Made by a program: the position numbers and the translations under genes. DNA of 64,000 nucleotides from positions 62,001 through 126,000 of the forward strand of contig SOET01000006.1 in the NCBI GenBank assembly GCA_021646465.1. The letters run 5' to 3'. The first letter of the stretch is position 1, and each line of letters opens with the position of its first letter. The notes under the pieces were generated by a model, which was not told where the DNA came from, did not search any database, and saw nothing but the letters and a program-made list of their open reading frames with translations. This document shows, one piece after another, positions 1 through 8,563 of this stretch. The stretch comes from Candidatus Kuenenia hertensis. GTDB taxonomy: Bacteria; Planctomycetota; Brocadiia; Brocadiales; Brocadiaceae.

Positions 1-906
1 ATCGGGAACCCATTCGGTTTGACACAAACCGTTTCAGTGGGTGTTATTAGTGCTATTGGACGGGCCAATGTCGGCGTTGCACAATATGAAGATATGATTC
101 AAACAGACGCTGCCATAAATCCGGGGAACAGCGGCGGGCCGCTGGTCGATTTAAACGGGGAAGTAATCGGCATAAACACCGCAATTTTCACCAGAAGCGG
201 TGGTTATCAGGGTATCGGATTTGCCATACCCGTCAATATGGTAAAAGCTATTATGAAAGACCTTATAGAGAAAGGCAAGGTCACGAGGGGCTGGCTCGGT
301 GTCGCAATACAGGACATCAGTCCCGATCTGGCAGAATCATTTGATGTAGCCATCACTGAAGGAGTTATTATCAGCGACGTGCAGGATAATTCTCCGGCAA
401 AAGAGGCTGGTTTCGAGCGTGGTGATATTGTAATCAATTATAATGGCAAGCCAATACGGGACGTCAACCACCTTCGCAATACCGTAGCACAAACGGAAGT
501 AGGCAAAAAAGTAAAGGTTACCGTGCTGAGAAGCGGAGAAGAAAAAATACTAACGGTAAAAATCGGTGAACAACCAGTAGAAATGTTTGCGGCAGCTCCA
601 GGAGGACCAATACCGGAAAAAGAACTTGGTATAACGGTGCAAACCCTTACAAAAGAAATCGCAAAAAATCTCGGCCTGGAAGATGAAACAGGCGTTATCG
701 TAACAGAAGTACATCCGGAAGGCCCTGCAGCAATGACAGGTATGAGAGAGGGAGACATCATCAAGGAAGTTAACCGTCAAAAAATAACCAATGTGGAAGA
801 GTTTAACAGCGCCGTGAAGAAAGGTGATAAGAGGAAAGGAATACTGCTGTTAATAAAACGGGGGGAATACGCTCAGTATCTTATTGTGAAATCAGATAAA
901 GAGTGA
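1..906 (+). CDS. htrA: HtrA/Deg-family periplasmic serine protease, 3' part (5' end outside window)
   Basis: The frame is open from base 1, so this is the C-terminal 301 codons of a Do/HtrA-like protease that degrades or refolds damaged envelope proteins. The catalytic serine sits in the GNSGGPL motif at visible residue 44. It is followed by two PDZ domains (about 95-185 and 205-300) for substrate binding and allosteric control. The His and Asp of the triad and the signal peptide must lie upstream of the window. The gene ends in TGA and is followed 34 bases later by a strong intrinsic terminator. Assignment to the family is secure; which paralogue (DegP, DegQ or DegS type) cannot be told, although two PDZ domains argue against DegS. 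Confidence 0.93.
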   Translation: MGNPFGLTQTVSVGVISAIGRANVGVAQYEDMIQTDAAINPGNSGGPLVDLNGEVIGINTAIFTRSGGYQGIGFAIPVNMVKAIMKDLIEKGKVTRGWLGVAIQDISPDLAESFDVAITEGVIISDVQDNSPAKEAGFERGDIVINYNGKPIRDVNHLRNTVAQTEVGKKVKVTVLRSGEEKILTVKIGEQPVEMFAAAPGGPIPEKELGITVQTLTKEIAKNLGLEDETGVIVTEVHPEGPAAMTGMREGDIIKEVNRQKITNVEEFNSAVKKGDKRKGILLLIKRGEYAQYLIVKSDKE

Positions 907-940
907 TAAAAATTCTCTTTTGTAAAAACTTTTTACATAA

Positions 941-972
941 AAAAGGGCAATCAAAAAGATTGCCCTTTTTTT
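941..972 (+). terminator. intrinsic terminator of the htrA-like gene
   Basis: Perfect 12-bp arms AAAAGGGCAATC / GATTGCCCTTTT around a 5-base A loop, followed by a T run. The A-rich 5' side means it could also stop transcription coming from nifS on the opposite strand. Confidence 0.9.
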
Positions 973-1168
973 ATTGCCTACAAGATTTTATAATAATTTG
1001 TTAAATCCGGAATGGGCAAAGAGAAAATGTAACAGGGCTATTAATTATACGAGAGGAATAGTCATCCCGGAGTTTTGGGAACGAGTCATGCTTTACACCC
1101 CCAGTAGTTCGGTAAATTACGCTGAATAGATACAAAAAACAGCAACATCACCAAATCACATAATGGTC

Positions 1169-2368
1169 TTAGCAGTGACCTGCCGCAGCAGAAATTTGCC
1201 CCTGAAATTTCGAATCACGGTTATAGGGTGATATCTCCCTGAGCCTCCTTACTATCGGCGGAAGGTGTTCCACAATATAATCCACATCGTCTGAAGTGTT
1301 GTACCTGCTTAAGCTTAACCGAACAGAACCATGCACCGCCGTAAAGGGAATACCCATTGCTCTTAATACATGAGAAGGTTCCAAAGAACCCGAAGTGCAG
1401 GCGGAACCGGAAGAAGCACAAATCCCCTTTTCATTAAGTAATAACAAAATAGCTTCTCCCTCCACATACTCAAAACTTATATTTGTCGTATTGGGCAACC
1501 GTGGAGATTTATATCCGTTTATTATTGCATCAGGCGCTTTCTCCACAATTTTACGTTCTAATCTGTCGCGTAATTGCTTTACCCTCGTTTGCTCCTCTCC
1601 CATAAATCTTTTTGCCAACTCACACGCCGTGCCAAGACCAATAATAGAAGGCACATTTTCCGTACCGCCCCTGCGATTTTTCTCCTGATGCCCTCCAATA
1701 ATAAAAGGGGCTATCGATGTGCCTTTTCTTATGTACAATGCCCCGACTCCTTTTGGCGCGTGTAATTTATGCCCTGAAATCGTTAATAAATCTATTGAAC
1801 TCTCAGAAAGATTCAACGGTATCTTACCTACTGCTTGTACCGCATCGGTATGAAAAACAGATCCCTTTTGCTTTACAATACCGGCAATTTCCTTAATCGG
1901 GAAAATGACACCCGTTTCATTGTTTGCATACATAATTGACACAATTGCCGTATCTTCCCTCACGGCATTGGACAACTCATCCACATTGATCATCCCATCT
2001 CTATCCACTCCCAGTTCCGTAACATGATACCCATTTTGCGCAAGATACGTACACAAATTGTACACTGCTGGATGTTCAACCCGTGACGTCACAATATGTT
2101 TTTTCCCTGGATTTGCCCGAAGAACTCCCATTATTGCGGTATTATCGCTCTCAGTACCGCAGCTGGTAAATACAATCTCTTCAGGCTCGGCGCCAATGAT
2201 ATCCGCAACTTGCTGTCTTGCGTTGTCTATCTTTTTTGCAACCTGGCCGCCAAAGACATGCATGCTGGAAGGATTACCGTAATACTCAGAAAAGAAAGGC
2301 AGCATTTCTTCCAGAACTTCAGGGGCAACCCTTGTTGTTGCATTGTTATCCGCATAAATAACCTTCAT
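1169..2368 (-). CDS. nifS: cysteine desulfurase (NifS/IscS class I)
   Basis: A 399-aa PLP enzyme that takes sulfur from cysteine for Fe-S cluster assembly. It starts MKVIYADNNATTRVAPEV, as in the class. The PLP-binding lysine lies in SGHKLHAPKG near residue 203, and the persulfide-forming cysteine in ASSGSACTSG near residue 325, on a long class-I-type loop. Its start overlaps the nifU stop by 4 bases (ATGA), so the two are translationally coupled, with nifU first. No nitrogenase genes are visible, so the pair is probably the housekeeping Fe-S assembly machinery, as in epsilonproteobacteria, rather than nitrogen-fixation specific. That fits an organism rich in Fe-S proteins. Confidence 0.95.
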   Translation of the reverse strand: MKVIYADNNATTRVAPEVLEEMLPFFSEYYGNPSSMHVFGGQVAKKIDNARQQVADIIGAEPEEIVFTSCGTESDNTAIMGVLRANPGKKHIVTSRVEHPAVYNLCTYLAQNGYHVTELGVDRDGMINVDELSNAVREDTAIVSIMYANNETGVIFPIKEIAGIVKQKGSVFHTDAVQAVGKIPLNLSESSIDLLTISGHKLHAPKGVGALYIRKGTSIAPFIIGGHQEKNRRGGTENVPSIIGLGTACELAKRFMGEEQTRVKQLRDRLERKIVEKAPDAIINGYKSPRLPNTTNISFEYVEGEAILLLLNEKGICASSGSACTSGSLEPSHVLRAMGIPFTAVHGSVRLSLSRYNTSDDVDYIVEHLPPIVRRLREISPYNRDSKFQGQISAAAGHC

Positions 2369-3219
2369 GATGTTACCTCCTCTACGATGAGTGTATCGGT
2401 GACAAATTCTCTCAATTTAGCCTCTACGGTCGATTTTAACGTTACCCCTGAACTCGGGCATGCGGAACAGCTTCCACGGAAAGACACCATTACCCTGTCG
2501 CCATCGATATCAATCAGTTCAATATCTCCGCCATCTGCTAACAGGGCAGGACGAATATCCCTTTCTATTGTCTCCTGCACAAGTTTCATTTTTTGAATAT
2601 TCGTCAGTTTTTTGGCGGGTTTCCTCGCTTTTTCAATAAGCGATTTCTCTTTCTCTTTATGCCATACTTCATCTATAATTGCCTGAATCTGCGGGTGACA
2701 CGACTGACAACCCCCACCCGCCTTACAATAGTTCGTAACCTGCTCAATGGTAGTAAGCTTGTGTTCCCTTACCTCATGTGCAATCTTATTATCAGTTACT
2801 CCAAAACATTTACAGACAATTGTTCCTTCATCAACAGGTTTTTCCAGCTTTATTCCCCGATAATTCGCAATAGCAGCTTCCAGAGCCTCACGCCCCATGA
2901 CAGAACAATGCATTTTTTGTTCCGGCAAACCATCAAGGTACTCCGCAATATCATTATCGGTAATCTTTTCTGCATCCTCTATTGTTTTTCCTTTTACCAT
3001 CTCCGTCAGAGCACTCGCCGATGCAATAGCACTTCCGCAACCGAAGGTCTTAAATTTTACATCTGATATAACACCCGCTCCATCTATTTTCAGCATCAAT
3101 TTCAGAGCGTCGCCGCAGGCTAAACTGCCTACTTCCCCCACTGCATCCGGATTTTCAATGTCACCAACATTCCTCGGATTCAAAAAATGGTCTTTTACCT
3201 TTTCAGAATAATCCCACAC
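2365..3219 (-). CDS. nifU: modular Fe-S scaffold protein NifU
   Basis: A 284-aa three-domain scaffold. Residues 1-130 are IscU-like, with cluster cysteines in SLACGDAL, FGCGSAIA and MHCSVMG. Residues 130-190 are a Bfd-like [2Fe-2S] domain with CKCFGV and the CKAGGGCQSC motif. Residues 205-284 form a C-terminal NifU domain with GSCSACPSS. This full modular form is known from diazotrophs and from Helicobacter-type housekeeping systems. It is the first gene of the nifU-nifS operon. An inverted repeat at 3263-3287 lies about 45 bases upstream of its start codon. Confidence 0.95.
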   Translation of the reverse strand: MWDYSEKVKDHFLNPRNVGDIENPDAVGEVGSLACGDALKLMLKIDGAGVISDVKFKTFGCGSAIASASALTEMVKGKTIEDAEKITDNDIAEYLDGLPEQKMHCSVMGREALEAAIANYRGIKLEKPVDEGTIVCKCFGVTDNKIAHEVREHKLTTIEQVTNYCKAGGGCQSCHPQIQAIIDEVWHKEKEKSLIEKARKPAKKLTNIQKMKLVQETIERDIRPALLADGGDIELIDIDGDRVMVSFRGSCSACPSSGVTLKSTVEAKLREFVTDTLIVEEVTS

Positions 3220-3262
3220 ATCTTATTCCTTTCTTTATAATTAATGAGAAACAGGAAAAAGC

Positions 3263-3287
3263 AGAGACAGGTTTAAAACCTGTCTCT
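3263..3287. repeat. REP-like palindrome, GAGAC family (variant core)
   Basis: Arms AGAGACAGGTTT / AAACCTGTCTCT around one central A. It shares the GAGAC/GTCTC ends with copies at 10855, 13306, 20536, 24654 and 39325 but has the AGGTTT core, like the 10855 copy. Confidence 0.75.
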
Positions 3288-3762
3288 TCATGTTTTAAAT
3301 ATATTCTTTTCTCTTTGTAATGTCAAGCATTGCCTGATGTTACAAACCCAATGACAGGGTCACGTCAAATTCTTATTTAACCAATTACAATATAAAAAAT
3401 TATGGCGAATCGTAAAAACGGCTTGTTTTTGATAATACCAAAACACTCCGGAATAACTTTGACATAATCCTGAACCAATGATAATTCATTTGACACCTGA
3501 GAGGAGTTAATGCTAGATTTATAGTTTTATTTTATACGATATGACACATTACAATAAACCACAAATACGTTGCCTTAATTTATGCCTTTCGCCAACCTAT
3601 AATTGCATATTTTCACGATATGGGTCCACCCCCTTCGCCCCCGCCAGCGGGGGATAGTTGTTGTCCCCTCAATGAGGAGGATTAAGGGGGAGGAGAAAAG
3701 GTTAAAAGTCTTAAACATAAAATTAGGCCTTTCGGCAACTTTTTGGGACACAACATTTCAAC

Positions 3763-3792
3763 GTAGGGGGCTGAAGATTTTCAGCCCTTACA
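3763..3792. repeat. REP-like palindrome, GTAGGGGCTGAA family, copy 1
   Basis: An imperfect hairpin with GGGGGCTGAA / TTCAGCCC arms, nearly the same as the element at 5577-5604. Confidence 0.7.
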
Positions 3793-3814
3793 AAGATTGA
3801 AATTTTCGCAATAA

Positions 3815-3902
3815 TTCACCGCATAGCCGCAGAGAGTAGTGGCAAGGCGCGCTTTTGCCGCTAAAATTTTTCCTCTGCGTCCTTTGTGTCTTTGCGGTGA
3901 TC
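3815..3902. repeat. CACCGCAGAG-type inverted repeat, copy 1
   Basis: Begins TTCACCGCATAGCCGCAGAG and ends CTTTGCGGTGATCT, giving complementary ends around an 88-bp body. A second element with the same ends lies at 18839-18949. Such CACCGCAGAG repeats are common in intergenic DNA of several phyla. Confidence 0.65.
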
Positions 3903-3934
3903 TGAACTGTTACAATTTTTCATACGTTTTTTGT

Positions 3935-3960
3935 GCTGTCAGGAGTTTCCTCCTGACAGC
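3935..3960. repeat. REP-like palindrome, GCTGTCAGGAG family, copy 1
   Basis: A near-perfect 26-bp palindrome with arms GCTGTCAGGAG / CTCCTGACAGC, 33 bases before the pepA start. The same palindrome is at 52192-52217, with a related one at 52148-52173. Confidence 0.8.
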
Positions 3961-3993
3961 AATCCAACCGCTTTTAAAGAAAGGTATTTTTTT

Positions 3994-5514
3994 ATGAATA
4001 TCAATGCGAAAACAGGTATTGCCGCGAACGAAACCGCGGAAATGTTAGTTTTTTACCTCTACGAAGAGAGCAAGAAGATAAACGAAACTCTGGAACCGTT
4101 TGATACTTCATTTAACCATATCATCTCCGAATTATTAAAAAATAAAGAATTTGTCGCAAAACTTAACAATACTTACACCTTGCCTACCTATGGCAAATTT
4201 CCCTCTCAGCGTATTATGCTTGTTGGTTTAGGAAAAAAAGAAGAGGTAACCATTGACAAAATCAGACAAGCGGCAGCTACTTCTGTAAAAACAGCACGGG
4301 ATATGGGTATCAAAAAAGTAACAAGTGTAATGGATTCAATTGAAATCCCCTCACAAAAATCATTTGAATGGTATCAGGGTTTTATAGAAGGCGCCGTATT
4401 GGGTCTATATCAGTTTAAAAAATACAAAGAAACAAAACCGGATGAAGAAAAAGAGATGAAAACACTTACCCTCCTCCTTTCAGACAAAAAAGTCCTGTCT
4501 TTCGTAAAAGAAGCCATAAAAAGAGGGCAAGTTATTGCAAATGCAGTTTCATTTGCCAGGGATTTGGTGAATACTCCATCGCAAGACAAGACTCCCACCA
4601 TCTTATCAAATATTGCAAAAAATTTAGCAAATGAACCTGGCATCGATTGCAAAATATTATCAATGCCAGACCTTAAAAAACTCAACATGGGAGGTATATT
4701 AGGAGTTGCTCAAGGCAGTACGCAACCCCCCAAATTTATCATACTGGAATACAATCCTCGAAGCAAAAACCAGGACACCATTGTAATTGTTGGGAAGGGA
4801 ATCACTTTTGATTCCGGAGGAATTTGCCTGAAACCACCAAAAAACATGGACCAGATGAAAAGCGATATGTCGGGCGGAGCAACCGTACTGGGTATTTTTA
4901 GCGCACTTGCCAGGCTTAAGATCCCGCAACATGTTGTAGGGCTTGTTCCCTGCACGGAAAACATGCCCAGCGGGTCTGCAATAAAACCGGGAGATATTGT
5001 TAAATTCCATTCCGGGAAAACCGCAGAAGTGGCAAATACCGACGCTGAGGGACGTTTAATTCTGGCCGATGCCCTCTCTTACGCTGAAAAATTTCATCCT
5101 GATGCCGTAGTAGATTTCGCAACACTTACCGGAGCATGCATCGTCGCCTTGGGCAACATCGCAACTGGTATGATGGGAAATAACGAAGAACTAATAAATA
5201 GAATAAAAACTGCGGGAGAAAAATCCTGGGAACGGGTATGGGAACTTCCTCTATGGGAAGAATACCAGGAATTGATTAAAAGCGATATAGCAGATATTAA
5301 AAATACCGGAGGCGCCGGAGCAGGCACGATAACCGCCGCCTGCTTTCTCAGCAAATTTACGGAAAAATATCCCTGGGTGCACCTTGATATCGCGGGAACC
5401 TCCTGGTCGGAAAAAAACAGCGCGTACATACAAAAAGGTGCCACTGGAGTCGGCGTTATGCTGATGCTGGAGTTATTAAAGAATTGGAAAACATTTCCAA
5501 AAAAACATTCATGA
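3994..5514 (+). CDS. pepA: leucyl aminopeptidase (M17 family)
   Basis: A 506-aa cytosolic two-metal aminopeptidase that removes N-terminal residues from peptides. The C-terminal catalytic domain shows the metal and active-site signatures GKGITFDSGG, the MKSDMSGG segment and the family hallmark NTDAEGRL. I chose the ATG at 3994 because an AAAGAAAGG ribosome site lies about 10 bases upstream and the longer open frame runs through a repeat palindrome. The N-terminal macro-like domain (residues 1-170) is present, so the protein is full length. A palindrome of the AGGGGCTGAA family separates it from uvrA. Confidence 0.95.
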   Translation: MNINAKTGIAANETAEMLVFYLYEESKKINETLEPFDTSFNHIISELLKNKEFVAKLNNTYTLPTYGKFPSQRIMLVGLGKKEEVTIDKIRQAAATSVKTARDMGIKKVTSVMDSIEIPSQKSFEWYQGFIEGAVLGLYQFKKYKETKPDEEKEMKTLTLLLSDKKVLSFVKEAIKRGQVIANAVSFARDLVNTPSQDKTPTILSNIAKNLANEPGIDCKILSMPDLKKLNMGGILGVAQGSTQPPKFIILEYNPRSKNQDTIVIVGKGITFDSGGICLKPPKNMDQMKSDMSGGATVLGIFSALARLKIPQHVVGLVPCTENMPSGSAIKPGDIVKFHSGKTAEVANTDAEGRLILADALSYAEKFHPDAVVDFATLTGACIVALGNIATGMMGNNEELINRIKTAGEKSWERVWELPLWEEYQELIKSDIADIKNTGGAGAGTITAACFLSKFTEKYPWVHLDIAGTSWSEKNSAYIQKGATGVGVMLMLELLKNWKTFPKKHS

Positions 5515-5576
5515 GTTTGCGACTCACAAAAGGGGACGAAAATCAATAATTATTACAATAATTCATGTTGTACTAC

Positions 5577-5604
5577 GTAGGGGCTGAAAACCTTCAGCCC
5601 CTAC
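5577..5604. repeat. REP-like palindrome, GTAGGGGCTGAA family, copy 2
   Basis: 28 bp with arms GTAGGGGCTGAA / TTCAGCCCCTAC around AACC. It sits between pepA and uvrA and has no T run after it, so it is not a simple terminator. Confidence 0.8.
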
Positions 5605-5632
5605 ACGACAATAATCTATTTTCGAAAGGAAT

Positions 5633-8431
5633 ATGACTATAGAACAAAACAACAATTCCCTTATCATCCGGGGAGCAAGGGAACATAATCTGAAAGGAAT
5701 AAGCGTTGACATACCCCGGGACCAAATTACCGTTATTACCGGCATAAGCGGCTCAGGAAAATCATCCCTCGCCTTTGATACGATTTACGCAGAAGGGCAA
5801 CGGCGCTATATCGAGAGCCTTTCCTCGTATGCCCGCCAATTTCTTGATCAGATTCAAAAACCAGACGTCGAACTTATTGAAGGCTTACCGCCAACTATTG
5901 CCATTGAACAGCGTACCTGCCCCTCAAGCCCGCGCTCAACCGTGGCAACTATTACGGAAATCTACGATTATCTGCGCCTTCTCTACGCAAAAATAGGCAC
6001 ACCCTATTGCTTTCTCTGCAACTGCATCATCTCACGCCAGAATATTGATCAAATAATACAAAAAATCATGGAAATTCCTGCACAATCCAGGATTATGCTT
6101 CTGGCACCGCTCGTCAGAGGTAAAAAGGGAGAGCATCGGGAAATATTTCAATTACTTTTACAAAAAGGGTTTGTACGCGCACGGGTTGATGATTCTATCA
6201 TTGATCTTAACACCATCCCGAAATTAGCACGGTATAAAACCCATGATATATATGCTATCGTGGACAAACTCATTATAAAAGACGGTATCCTGCCGCGGCT
6301 TCACAATTCCATTGAAACGTGTCTCACTCTTGGCAATGGAGTAATGATAGTAAGCAAAGAACATAAGAAACAATGGAAAGATACTATATTCAGTGAACGC
6401 TACGCCTGCCCTCATTGCGGGAAAGGATACGAAGAACCTGCTCCACGCCTGTTCTCATTTAACAGCCCTTATGGTGCATGCGAGGGATGTGACGGACTCG
6501 GAAACACCCTTGATTTTGATCCTGAATTAATCATAAAAAATAAACAACTACGCATTAAAGACGGGGCAATTGATGCCTGGCACAACTGGGGTTCTCTTAC
6601 TCAAACAATTTATGACAATCATCTTAAAACATTTGCAAAAATACATTCCATTTCGCTTAATACCCCTTTTGCTAAATTACCAGAAAAAATTTCTCACTCG
6701 CTATTGTACGGTTCCAGGGATTTTGAGGGAATCATCCCCAATTTAAACCGGCTCTACAAAAAAACTACTTCTGAACGTATTTTAAAACGTCTTTCCGGCT
6801 ATATGAGGCACAGAACGTGCTCTATGTGTAATGGCGCACGATTAAGGCCGGAAGCCCTTGCGGTTAAAATAAAGAATAAGCCTATCCATGAAATTATGGC
6901 CTTCACGGCAGAAGAAGCTCTCAAATTTTTTAAAACGCTAACATTAACCGGACAACAGGCTATTATTTCCAAACAACTGTTAAAAGAAATTCAAAGCAGA
7001 CTCCGGTTCATGATGGATTCAGGATTACACTATCTCACCTTAGGACGCAGCAGCGACACCCTTTCCGGGGGAGAAGCGCAAAGAACACAATTAGCGAAAC
7101 AGGTAGGTACAGGACTTGTTGGCGTATGTTACGTACTGGATGAACCCACAATAGGACTCCATCCGAGAGATAGTGAATGCCTTCAGAACACACTGTATAC
7201 ATTAAAAGAAAATGGAAACACGGTAATACTTGTCGAACATGACGAATATACCATCCGGCATGCGGATTATATTATTGACCTCGGCCCGAAAGCAGGAGAG
7301 CAGGGTGGACAGATCGTGGCACAGGGAACTTTGGAAGAGATTCTCAACAATCCAGACTCTTTAACCGGCCAATATCTGCGCCATTCACCGGAAACACAAT
7401 ATACGCAGAACAGAAAGAAATATAATCTGAAACATGCCCTTGAAATAAAAGACGCCTGCGCAAACAACCTGAAATCAATCTCAGTAAAGATACCCTTAAA
7501 AGTTTTTTGTTGTGTTACCGGAGTATCCGGTTCCGGAAAGAGCACCCTTGTCCACGACGTCTTGTATCGCAGCCTCGCCAACTTGCTTTACGGCAGTCAT
7601 CTTACCCCGGGAAAACATGAAAAAATTACCGGTATTCAACATATCGATAAAATCATAGAAATCGACCAGTCTCCTATAGGGCGTACACCTCGTTCAAACC
7701 CCGCAACTTACACAAAGGTTTTTGATCCTATTCGTTCCCTGTTTGCGCAAACTCAGGAAGCGAAAATCCGCGGTTACACCGCCGGGAGATACAGTTTCAA
7801 CATCAGCGGAGGACGTTGTGAAGCCTGCAAAGGTCAGGGTACAAAAAAAATGGAAATGCATTTTCTTCCGGATACGTATGTTATCTGTGAAGAATGCAAT
7901 GGAAAACGATATAACAAGGCAACCCTGGAAACCACGTACAAAGGGAAAAACATATCAGACGTGCTTGAAATGAGAATAGAGGAGGCGCATCTTTTTTTCG
8001 CTACTATTCCCCAGATTGAACGGGTATTGCGCACACTTAAAGACGTAGGACTGGGATATATAAAACTGGGGCAGTCCAGCACATCCCTTTCAGGCGGAGA
8101 AGCTCAGCGAATCAAGCTCGCCACCGAACTTTCCAAAATAGCAACAGGAAAAACATTGTATATTCTTGACGAACCAACGACAGGGTTGCATATGGCAGAC
8201 ATACAACAATTAATTAAAATATTACACCGGCTTGTTGATTTGGGAAATTCTGTACTTGTAATAGAACACAATCTTGAAATTATCAGGACAGCAGACTATA
8301 TTATCGATTTGGGACCGGAAGGCGGTGCGGACGGAGGAAAGGTCGTCGCAACAGGAACACCTGAAGAGATCACCAAAGTAAAACACTCGTATACGGGAAT
8401 GTTTTTAAAAGAATATTTGTTCCCTAAGTAA
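5633..8431 (+). CDS. uvrA: excinuclease ABC subunit A
   Basis: A 932-aa damage-recognition ATPase of nucleotide excision repair. Two ABC modules are visible. The first has Walker A GISGSGKSS near residue 38, a zinc-binding CPHC...CEGC insertion and the signature TLSGGEAQR. The second has Walker A GVSGSGKST near residue 630, the zinc module CEAC...CEEC, the signature SLSGGEAQR and Walker B TLYILDEPTTGLH. Length and domain order are typical for bacterial UvrA. The AAGGA site ends only two bases before the ATG, a short spacing, but the protein start matches the family (RGAREHNLK close to the N-terminus). Confidence 0.98.
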   Translation: MTIEQNNNSLIIRGAREHNLKGISVDIPRDQITVITGISGSGKSSLAFDTIYAEGQRRYIESLSSYARQFLDQIQKPDVELIEGLPPTIAIEQRTCPSSPRSTVATITEIYDYLRLLYAKIGTPYCFLCNCIISRQNIDQIIQKIMEIPAQSRIMLLAPLVRGKKGEHREIFQLLLQKGFVRARVDDSIIDLNTIPKLARYKTHDIYAIVDKLIIKDGILPRLHNSIETCLTLGNGVMIVSKEHKKQWKDTIFSERYACPHCGKGYEEPAPRLFSFNSPYGACEGCDGLGNTLDFDPELIIKNKQLRIKDGAIDAWHNWGSLTQTIYDNHLKTFAKIHSISLNTPFAKLPEKISHSLLYGSRDFEGIIPNLNRLYKKTTSERILKRLSGYMRHRTCSMCNGARLRPEALAVKIKNKPIHEIMAFTAEEALKFFKTLTLTGQQAIISKQLLKEIQSRLRFMMDSGLHYLTLGRSSDTLSGGEAQRTQLAKQVGTGLVGVCYVLDEPTIGLHPRDSECLQNTLYTLKENGNTVILVEHDEYTIRHADYIIDLGPKAGEQGGQIVAQGTLEEILNNPDSLTGQYLRHSPETQYTQNRKKYNLKHALEIKDACANNLKSISVKIPLKVFCCVTGVSGSGKSTLVHDVLYRSLANLLYGSHLTPGKHEKITGIQHIDKIIEIDQSPIGRTPRSNPATYTKVFDPIRSLFAQTQEAKIRGYTAGRYSFNISGGRCEACKGQGTKKMEMHFLPDTYVICEECNGKRYNKATLETTYKGKNISDVLEMRIEEAHLFFATIPQIERVLRTLKDVGLGYIKLGQSSTSLSGGEAQRIKLATELSKIATGKTLYILDEPTTGLHMADIQQLIKILHRLVDLGNSVLVIEHNLEIIRTADYIIDLGPEGGADGGKVVATGTPEEITKVKHSYTGMFLKEYLFPK

Positions 8432-8435
8432 AATT

Positions 8436-8496
8436 GTTGGGTTTCGTTCCTCAACCCAACCTACGTTAAAAAAAGTAATGCGGGTTGAGAAACCCG
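8436..8496. repeat. pair of palindromes between convergent uvrA and gspE
   Basis: 8436-8460 has arms GTTGGGTT / AACCCAAC and recurs with one mismatch at 18699-18723. 8481-8496 is a second small hairpin CGGGTTGAGAAACCCG. They lie between convergent genes and could end transcription in both directions, although U runs are lacking. Confidence 0.7.
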
Positions 8497-8563
8497 TAGG
8501 TTGAGTTGAGGAACGACTCCAAGAGAAAGCGTAGCGCTTCCCAACATTATTCACTGATAGTTT

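Larger units (their letters stand above)
3220..3993. other. 774-bp divergent intergenic region packed with palindromic repeats
   Basis: The region separates leftward nifU from rightward pepA and must carry both promoters, though no clear -35/-10 pair stands out. It contains at least five palindromic elements: 3263-3287 (GAGACAGG type), about 3630-3695 (C-rich/G-rich inverted repeat), 3763-3792 (AGGGGCTGAA type), 3815-3902 (CACCGCAGAG type) and 3935-3960 (GCTGTCAGGAG type). I see no convincing gene; the short open frames arise from the repeats. Confidence 0.7.

Noticed and set aside
1169-3219. nifU-nifS as evidence of nitrogen fixation
   Set aside because: No nifHDK or other nif genes in the window, and modular NifU/NifS serves as housekeeping Fe-S machinery in several non-diazotrophs.
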